Below the pieces are notes generated by a model that saw nothing but the letters and a program-made list of their open reading frames with translations, searched no databases and was not told where the DNA came from. A stretch of 11,305 nt of DNA, taken from positions 1-11,305 of the forward strand of contig JAFACJ010001011.1 of the NCBI GenBank assembly GCA_023425615.1, in the 5' to 3' direction. Positions 7,072-11,305 of the stretch are shown here, piece after piece. Source of the DNA: Actinomycetes bacterium (GTDB lineage: Bacteria > Actinomycetota > Actinomycetes > Streptosporangiales > Streptosporangiaceae). The position numbers and the translations under genes are program-made. Position 1 is the first letter of the stretch. Each line of letters opens with the position of its first letter.

Positions 7072-7093
7072 AGGTTGCCTGAAGTTGTCCCCA
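7072..7093 (-). repeat. TTGCC-type 22-bp repeat, copy A (operon leader, likely operator)
   Basis: On the plus strand it reads AGGTTGCC-TGAAG-TTGTCCCCA, two half-sites 10 bases apart. It lies between the candidate -10 box and the ribosome site of the duplicated-module gene, over the predicted start of transcription. That is a natural place for autoregulation by the XRE protein of the same operon. Copy B lies beyond the operon's other end. Confidence 0.6.
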
Positions 7094-7095
7094 TG

Positions 7096-7124
7096 AGCCT
7101 GCACCGGCGTTTTAAAACGGTCAA
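7096..7124 (-). promoter_or_regulatory. Candidate promoter of the three-gene XRE operon
   Basis: Minus strand: -35 TTGACC (7124-7119), a 17-base spacer and -10 CAGGCT (7101-7096). The spacer contains the perfect palindrome GTTTTAAAAC (7118-7109), which is unusual in such GC-rich DNA. Transcription would begin near 7089, inside the TTGCC repeat, about 37 bases before the GTG at 7052. The -10 box is only moderate. Confidence 0.4.
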
Positions 7125-7163
7125 TGAGCTTTCCCCAAAGTTGCGGATGGCTCTGGGGTGACA

Positions 7164-7352
7164 TCAGGGTCGCGGGCGCGGCGGTTGGCGCCGCCATTCG
7201 CAGGCGTTCAGGCTGAGTATTCCGAGGCTGGAACGATGCCTATATGGATTAGTCCGGCGTTTGATCTATTCAAACACCGCGTTGGCGAGGTCGTCCCTTG
7301 TCTCCCATTTCTTGGAGCCGAGGAGCTCGATCTGCATGGCTCCCCAAAGTGA
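7164..7352 (-). pseudogene. IS3-family transposase (OrfB) C-terminal remnant with internal stop
   Basis: The minus strand encodes SLWGAMQIELLGSKKW, then ETRDDLANAVFE, a TAG stop at 7268-7266, then IKRRTNPYRHRSSLGILSL, ending at TGA 7166-7164. This follows the end of the integrase core of IS3-type OrfB transposases (SFWxxMQIELL..KKW.TR.ELANAIFE.IE..YNP.RRHSSLG.LSP.E). The stop replaces the aromatic residue usually found after FE, most simply by TGG changing to TAG. Everything upstream, including the catalytic Asp residues, is missing, so the fragment is inactive. It sits 20 bases beyond the stop of the zinc-ribbon XRE gene. I could not recognise a terminal inverted repeat. It records an old insertion that separates the two regulatory blocks. 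Confidence 0.88.
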
Positions 7353-7372
7353 CCGACCTGGGGAAGCTCAGG

Positions 7373-8914
7373 TCAGCGGCTGGCGATGAGCTCACGGACC
7401 TCTCGTGCGGCTGGGAGCGCACGCGCCTGGTCGGGAAGCGTCCGTAGAAGCTGTTTGGCGAGGAAGGTACGGGCTGCGGTCGCGGATCCGGAGCTGGACA
7501 GAACGGTGACCGCATGTTCGAGGCCGGCCTCGATCTCGCGGGATCTGACCTGGGCCACCGCCTGCATCAAAGCCAAGTTGTCTCTAGGGCCGTGCGCGGT
7601 AGAAGGATAGAGCCGGAATGCCTGCGCGAGTGTGGCGTCCGCTCGCCTGTCGCCGGTGGCAACCTGCGCATAGGCTTCGGACAGCCGCAGCTGGCTCTCC
7701 TGGTAGTTCAAGACGGACTGAGCGCCCGAGCCGGCAGGGAGCTGGGCGAACGTTCTCTTCAGCGCCTCTAGGGACTCCAGCGCCGTGGCACCGTCGCCTT
7801 GGTCGACGGCCAAGTAGATACGCGCGGAATGGGCTCTGGCCAATCCCGCCGATGGTGTGCCGTCGGCGATGGAGATCGCTTCGGCGGCCAGCTCGGTGAC
7901 AACCCCTTCCGGCCGCCCGGTGAACGCGGCGTCCTGGGCCCCGCGTCCGCGTACCCACACCCGCAGGTCTCGGTCACCGGATGCGTCGGCGGCACGCTTG
8001 GCGACGTTCCAGGAGATGCGCGCGGCGCGTTTGTCGCCCGAGTCCCCTAGATCGATCGCCAGGCAGGCTGAGAGTCCCGCGCTGACCCGCAACAAGTTCG
8101 CTGCCTCCGCCATGCCGTGCTGCCGCTGGAGGAGGTTGCCGACCGCGATGACGTCGGCGGTCAGACCATTGACCAGGGCTCCGGCCGGCTGGGTCATGAG
8201 TTGCTGGCCGTACTCGTGGACGGTGCGCTCCCACTCGTGGATGTCCAGTGGATTGCCGAGTGCGTCTTCGATTCCGGAGAAAACCGTCTCCAGAGCTCCC
8301 GGAGGGATCGTCGCTCCCGCGGTGAGTGCGGTGATGAGTTGTAGCGCGGCCCGACGTTTCACCTCGTCATCATCCCCTTGGCCGGGAGCGGGAACGTGTT
8401 CCACGGTACTCGGCGATGCCGTTGATCGGACAACGGAAGAAGATGCTTCCGGAACATTCGCAAGAGATCTTGAAGCTCTGGCACCACCGGTTGGCACTTT
8501 GTGCGGACCCTCATCAGATACCGCTTTCCCGAGTACGTCCGATGGGCCTTGGCAGTCGATGGGGCTGGTCAGGAGGAAGGGAGCGCCCAGCCCTTTGAGG
8601 AGACCCATGATCGTGGTGAAGGCGGGGTCGGGGCGCTGGCCGTTCATGATCCGGGAGATGTGCGCTTGCGAGACTCCTACGGCGTCGGCGATGCGCGCTT
8701 GGGACGCTCCACTGGCCTTCTGGACCTCGGTGAGGAGGGTCCGCCAGTCGTAGTCGGTGAGGGCTCTGCGGATGTCCGGCCGACTCCAGAATCCCGGCTC
8801 CAAGCGTACGAGCGGCAGGGGCTGCTTCCGGGCGGCGACGGTGCAGGCACCGCAGATGCCGGTGGCATTGTCACGGCTGAGTGGTTGTTTGCACTGGCCG
8901 CATCGCCGGGGCAT
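7373..8914 (-). CDS. Zinc-ribbon / XRE helix-turn-helix regulator with TPR-like C-terminal half
   Basis: 513-aa cytoplasmic regulator. Residues 5-24 carry two CxxC pairs (C5, C8, C21, C24), a likely zinc ribbon. An XRE-type helix-turn-helix follows at about 53-110 (ASQARIADAVGVSQAHISRI, then MNGQRPDPAF). A low-complexity linker rich in Ser, Ala and Pro spans about 115-183, ending in an acidic GDDDEVKRR. The remaining 330 residues are Ala/Leu-rich helices with TPR-like spacing, as in regulators that sense peptides or partner proteins. ATG 8914 has a very good GGAGGG eight bases upstream. It diverges from the RsbW-like/HprK-like gene group, which is its most likely target; such an arrangement often includes autoregulation. 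I recognise the layout from streptomycetes but know no specific function. Confidence 0.9.
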   Translation of the reverse strand: MPRRCGQCKQPLSRDNATGICGACTVAARKQPLPLVRLEPGFWSRPDIRRALTDYDWRTLLTEVQKASGASQARIADAVGVSQAHISRIMNGQRPDPAFTTIMGLLKGLGAPFLLTSPIDCQGPSDVLGKAVSDEGPHKVPTGGARASRSLANVPEASSSVVRSTASPSTVEHVPAPGQGDDDEVKRRAALQLITALTAGATIPPGALETVFSGIEDALGNPLDIHEWERTVHEYGQQLMTQPAGALVNGLTADVIAVGNLLQRQHGMAEAANLLRVSAGLSACLAIDLGDSGDKRAARISWNVAKRAADASGDRDLRVWVRGRGAQDAAFTGRPEGVVTELAAEAISIADGTPSAGLARAHSARIYLAVDQGDGATALESLEALKRTFAQLPAGSGAQSVLNYQESQLRLSEAYAQVATGDRRADATLAQAFRLYPSTAHGPRDNLALMQAVAQVRSREIEAGLEHAVTVLSSSGSATAARTFLAKQLLRTLPDQARALPAAREVRELIASR

Positions 8915-8950
8915 GGCAAACCCTCCGCTCGTTTCGCGTTGCTGTCTCGG

Positions 8951-8979
8951 ACTATACCGACTGGCGTTAATGGTGTCCG
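8951..8979 (-). promoter_or_regulatory. Candidate promoter of the zinc-ribbon XRE gene
   Basis: Minus strand: -35 CGGACA (8979-8974), a 17-base spacer and -10 TATAGT (8956-8951). The start would be near 8944, leaving a short leader of about 30 bases with GGAGGG before ATG 8914. CGGAC and its complement GTCCG flank the element (8948-8952 and 8975-8979). Confidence 0.5.
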
Positions 8980-9057
8980 TAAGTCATGACGACCGGTGTT
9001 GCCGGGGGCGAATTCCTTGGTCGAAGCTGTGTGGCGCAGGCGGCTTGCACACCGGCG

Positions 9058-9070
9058 AGGGTAAAACCCT
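9058..9070. promoter_or_regulatory. Palindrome AGGGT-AAA-ACCCT in the divergent intergenic region
   Basis: A 13-base inverted repeat in the 276-base region between the zinc-ribbon XRE gene and the RsbW-like gene. It is a candidate operator for the divergent regulator. TTGCAC at 9045-9050 nearby could be part of a plus-strand promoter, but I could not find a convincing -10 box, so the promoter of the plus-strand group is unplaced. Confidence 0.3.
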
Positions 9071-9190
9071 ACGCCGCGCGCATTCGCTGCTCTCGACCGG
9101 CAAAGAAACAGCCTCGGACCAGTGTGTTGGCGCCGGTCTCCGGGGCCTCGATCAGACAGGCTGGAGTCTGACCGTCTTGAGTGAGAATAG

Positions 9191-9718
9191 ATGGATTTCC
9201 CACCCTTCTCCCGCTTCCTGGAGATCCCTTTCCGGGGATCGGCGGTGAACGTGGCAGCGGCCCCGGAGACGTTCCTGCGCCTGTCGGCTGACCTTCGTGC
9301 TCCGGGCCGGGCGCGCGAAGAGGCCATTGCGGCCTGCCGCCGCTGGGGGGTCGGTGAGGAGGTCCTGGAGACCGCGCGGCTGCTGGTCTCCGAACTGGTC
9401 ACCAATGTTCTGTGTGCCGCAGAGGGCGGGCAGATCGAAGTGCGGGCCGAACTCCGGCCGAAGTGCGTCGTGCTGGACGTATGGGATCCCGGCGCCCCGT
9501 TCGTGGCTGCCGCCGATGTCCTGGTGTCGATGCCGGCTGCGACAGAGGAGTCAGGGCGTGGCCTGCCGCTTCTGGAGATGCTGTCGAGCTTGTGGTATGA
9601 GCGGCCCTCGGCTGACCGGCCGGGCAAGCACCTCATCGCCCACATACCGCAGGGCGCAACGTGTGGATGCGCGGCGGAAGAACCCGATGGCACCCAAGAA
9701 GGCGGAGCGCCGACATGA
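9191..9718 (+). CDS. RsbW/SpoIIAB-like ATP-binding protein (HATPase_c_2, anti-sigma factor kinase type)
   Basis: 175 aa. Members of this family bind ATP with a GHKL fold, and either hold sigma factors inactive or phosphorylate anti-anti-sigma proteins; streptomycetes encode dozens. The N box is LLVSELVTNV (E68, N72), the G1 box is DVWDPGAP (D99, G101) and the G2 box is ESGRGLPLLEMLSSLW (G122, G124). The residues after the N box, VLCAA, depart from the usual AVxHA. The start ATG 9191 has only a weak GAGTGAGA; GTG 9245 (residue 19) is an alternative and lies just before the conserved domain. A Gly/Glu-rich tail ends at a TGA that overlaps the next ATG (ATGA, 9715-9718). It is divergent from a zinc-ribbon XRE regulator and apparently first in a run with an HprK-like protein. 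No sigma or anti-sigma antagonist gene is in the window. Confidence 0.9.
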   Translation: MDFPPFSRFLEIPFRGSAVNVAAAPETFLRLSADLRAPGRAREEAIAACRRWGVGEEVLETARLLVSELVTNVLCAAEGGQIEVRAELRPKCVVLDVWDPGAPFVAAADVLVSMPAATEESGRGLPLLEMLSSLWYERPSADRPGKHLIAHIPQGATCGCAAEEPDGTQEGGAPT

Positions 9719-9960
9719 ACGGCGCACCAGTGAGGTGCACGGACATCCCCGCTGCGGGGAACTGGGCACCGTGCCTTGTCTCGCCGCCGAGGCGCATACC
9801 TATGAGGGTGACGCGCGCAGATCCTCCGATCCCCGCACCGACTGCTGACGGAAGGCACGTCGCGGCTGCCGGAGGGATCCCACACATTCCCGCATGTACT
9901 GATGAAAGGCATCTACGAGCGTGTTCTCGACGCATGTCTCCTGCGCCGGTCGTGGCGTGA
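9715..9960 (+). CDS. Small hypothetical protein (81 aa), doubtful
   Basis: The ORF begins at an ATG overlapping the previous stop (ATGA) and ends at a TGA overlapping a GTG start of the next gene (GTGA, 9957-9960). A good AAGGCGGAG lies upstream of the ATG. It fills exactly what would otherwise be a gap of about 240 bases in the run. Against it, third-position G/C is only about 61% by my count (72% in the first half, 50% in the second), well below its neighbours, and the Pro/Ala/Arg-rich sequence matches no family I know. No signal peptide or membrane segment is seen. It could be a fast-evolving coupled gene or a non-coding spacer. Confidence 0.42.
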   Translation: MNGAPVRCTDIPAAGNWAPCLVSPPRRIPMRVTRADPPIPAPTADGRHVAAAGGIPHIPACTDERHLRACSRRMSPAPVVA

Positions 9961-11024
9961 CCGTCTCCAGCCTGACCCGGGCTGTTGCGGATTGGCCGTT
10001 GCGGTACTTGGGGCCCTGGTGGTCAGTGACCGCGGCCGAAGGCCGGGTCGAGCGGCTCGTCCGCGCCGATGTCAGTCCGGATGAGGCGCTCGATGCCATC
10101 GGCCAGGTGCTCGGCAACCCGGTGGCGACGTCCGTGCGGTACGCGGGTGAGGAGTTGGTTTTCCTCCGCCGGGGCACGGTCGTGCACGCCGCGCAGGACG
10201 GTTTGGCCTACCGGTATACCCCGGGTGGGGAGTTGCGGATCGTCGGCCTGCGGGAGTCTGAGGTGGCGGTCGCGGCCGTGCGGTTGGCGCGGGAGATGCT
10301 GCGCGGTCGGCTGCTGGCCGATGGGTGGCTGCTCCTGCGGGCCTCGGCCGTGGTCGGGTCTGATGGTCGGGCTGTGCTCGTGCTGGGTGAGGAGGGGGCG
10401 GGTAAGACCACGGCCGCTTTCCTCCTCGCGCAGGTCCCGGGGTGGTCGCTGCTGTCTGATGATCGGGTCCTTGTGCGGTCCGATGGGGAAGGCCGGGTGA
10501 GGGTGCTGCCGTGGCCGTCGGCAGCGGCCGTCGGGTTCGGTCTGCTGGAGGCGTGCGGCTGGTATGAGCCGGTCCGTGAACGCCTCAAGTGCGGGGAGTT
10601 GCCGCATCCCACGCAGAGGCGGCAGGTCACCCGAGCCCTGCTTGCCGGTGACCGCCGCCCCCGGCGTGAGGCCGACGGGGCTGAGCTCAAGGTGCGGTTG
10701 TGGCCCGATCAGCTCCGTGACTGGCTGGGCCTGTCCCTGGCCGCGCACGGGCACGGGGTGGTCTCTCGTCTGTTGTTTCCGATGACCAGGTCGTATGTGC
10801 GTGCGGGTCGTCTCAATGACACCCGTCGTATCACCACCGACGACGTCATCACCGCCAGCCGGGATGAGCAGTACCCCGACGTCTTCGGGTTCACGCTCTC
10901 CTGCACCCACCCTAGACGCCTCGTGGAGGCGATGAGCGGTCTGCGGCAGGACTCGGTCCTCTTGGGCCGTGACGCCGATGGCAACCGGGCCTTCCTCTTG
11001 GACCTGGTCTCCCAGCCCCTGTGA
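9957..11024 (+). CDS. HprK-like P-loop protein (HPr-kinase-related), function unknown
   Basis: 355 aa from GTG 9957. A central P-loop GEEGAGKTT (residues 144-152) follows VVGSDGRAVLVL, and LLSDDRVLV (Asp168-Asp169) follows it, the layout of HPr kinase/phosphorylase-type domains. The N-terminal part (RYAGEELVFLRRG, then YRYTPGGELRIVGL) and the C-terminal YPDVFGFTL resemble actinomycete HprK-like proteins found in gene neighbourhoods for modification or signalling; true HPr kinase is not expected in these bacteria. Where relatives commonly have a His before Ala-Ser-Ala (HASA), this protein has Arg (LLLRASAVV). The GTG at 9957 overlaps the preceding stop; GTG 9921 is an alternative, adding 12 residues, with GAAAGG 11 bases upstream. 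It probably phosphorylates or binds a protein or small molecule; which one is unknown. Confidence 0.85.
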   Translation: MTVSSLTRAVADWPLRYLGPWWSVTAAEGRVERLVRADVSPDEALDAIGQVLGNPVATSVRYAGEELVFLRRGTVVHAAQDGLAYRYTPGGELRIVGLRESEVAVAAVRLAREMLRGRLLADGWLLLRASAVVGSDGRAVLVLGEEGAGKTTAAFLLAQVPGWSLLSDDRVLVRSDGEGRVRVLPWPSAAAVGFGLLEACGWYEPVRERLKCGELPHPTQRRQVTRALLAGDRRPRREADGAELKVRLWPDQLRDWLGLSLAAHGHGVVSRLLFPMTRSYVRAGRLNDTRRITTDDVITASRDEQYPDVFGFTLSCTHPRRLVEAMSGLRQDSVLLGRDADGNRAFLLDLVSQPL

Positions 11025-11082
11025 ACGCACACGACACCCAACGGGCCTTTGTGCCCGCCACCATGAACGGAAGGACGATTCC

Positions 11083-11305
11083 ATGCCCTGGGCTGATGTG
11101 ATCGCTGCGGCGGTCATCTTGTTCCTGCTCATCTGCACCGCCGCCTGCGGCGGCTTCCTGCGGGGAGGGCCCCGGTCCCCGTGGGAGCGGATGTTCGACC
11201 ACGCCCCGGACCGGCCCCGTGCCAAGGCGTGGCCCGAGATCTGGGGCTACTCCCACGACACCGGAGGCCCCTTGCCGCGGCGCCCCGGTGATCCGAAGAG
11301 GAAGC
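11083..11305 (+). CDS. Small single-pass membrane protein, cut by window end
   Basis: ATG 11083 has an excellent GGAAGGA seven bases upstream. The 74 codons in the window encode one hydrophobic segment (about 6-26, VIAAAVILFLLICTAACGGF) followed by a positively charged, Pro/Arg-rich region. The N-terminus has no positive charge and one Asp, and RGG..R follows the segment, so the N-terminus probably faces out and the C-terminus in. CTAAC at 18-22 faintly resembles a lipobox, but the N-terminus does not look like a signal peptide. It follows the HprK-like gene by 58 bases, a gap holding a small hairpin (CGGGC 11042-11046 with GCCCG 11053-11057). No family recognised. Confidence 0.75.
   Translation, partial: MPWADVIAAAVILFLLICTAACGGFLRGGPRSPWERMFDHAPDRPRAKAWPEIWGYSHDTGGPLPRRPGDPKRK

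Noticed and set aside
7178..7194. Hairpin GCGGCG / CGCCGC
   Set aside because: Only six base pairs in GC-rich DNA inside the transposase relic; expected by chance.
7355..7374. Hairpin GACCTG / CAGGTC overlapping the stop of the zinc-ribbon XRE gene
   Set aside because: Six-bp stem without a T-run; too weak to call a terminator.
7857..8753. Plus-strand open frame of 298 codons
   Set aside because: Antisense to the zinc-ribbon XRE/TPR gene, with no motifs.
8677..9912. Minus-strand open frame of 411 codons
   Set aside because: Spans the divergent promoter region and opposes the RsbW-like gene; low-complexity Ser/Arg/Pro sequence.
10023..11225. Minus-strand open frame of 400 codons
   Set aside because: Shadow of the HprK-like gene; low-complexity Arg/Pro/Gln sequence with no domain.

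Overview
The base composition (high GC, strong G/C bias at third codon positions in most genes) and the gene families point to a filamentous actinomycete of the Streptomyces/Streptosporangiales kind. The strongest markers are an XRE regulator with a DUF5753 domain next to a DUF6879 gene, a serine-kinase-type anti-sigma ATPase, and a zinc-ribbon XRE/TPR regulator. I see no complete mobile element, CRISPR array, tRNA or rRNA.

Left part (1-4488) is catabolic. A CoA ligase gene (minus strand, C-terminus cut by the window edge) and a type I Baeyer-Villiger monooxygenase gene (plus strand) diverge from a compact promoter region. A strong 18-bp hairpin terminator follows the monooxygenase, and then comes a separately expressed SDR dehydrogenase. 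The set suggests breakdown of a secondary alcohol or ketone: the SDR makes the ketone, the monooxygenase makes an ester or lactone, and the ligase activates the acid released. No hydrolase for the middle step lies in the window.

The stretch 4489-5082 holds no gene I can support, only small hairpins and one copy of a 22-bp repeat.

Middle part (5083-7124) is a minus-strand operon of three genes: a 201-aa protein of unknown function made of two tandem copies of one module, a DUF6879 protein, and an XRE-DUF5753 regulator. The 22-bp element with two TTGCC half-sites lies in the operon leader and again just after its last stop codon. The internal duplication also appears to have copied the start region of the overlapping DUF6879 gene.

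Between this operon and the next regulator lies a decayed C-terminal piece of an IS3-family transposase (7164-7352), with an internal stop.

Right part (7373-11305) is a second regulatory locus. A zinc-ribbon/XRE/TPR-like regulator (minus strand) diverges from a plus-strand run: an RsbW-like ATPase, a doubtful 81-aa ORF joined to its neighbours by 4-base start/stop overlaps, an HprK-like P-loop protein, and a small single-pass membrane protein cut by the window end. The best candidates for an undescribed system are the three-gene duplicated-module/DUF6879/XRE operon and the RsbW-like/HprK-like/membrane-protein group with its divergent regulator.
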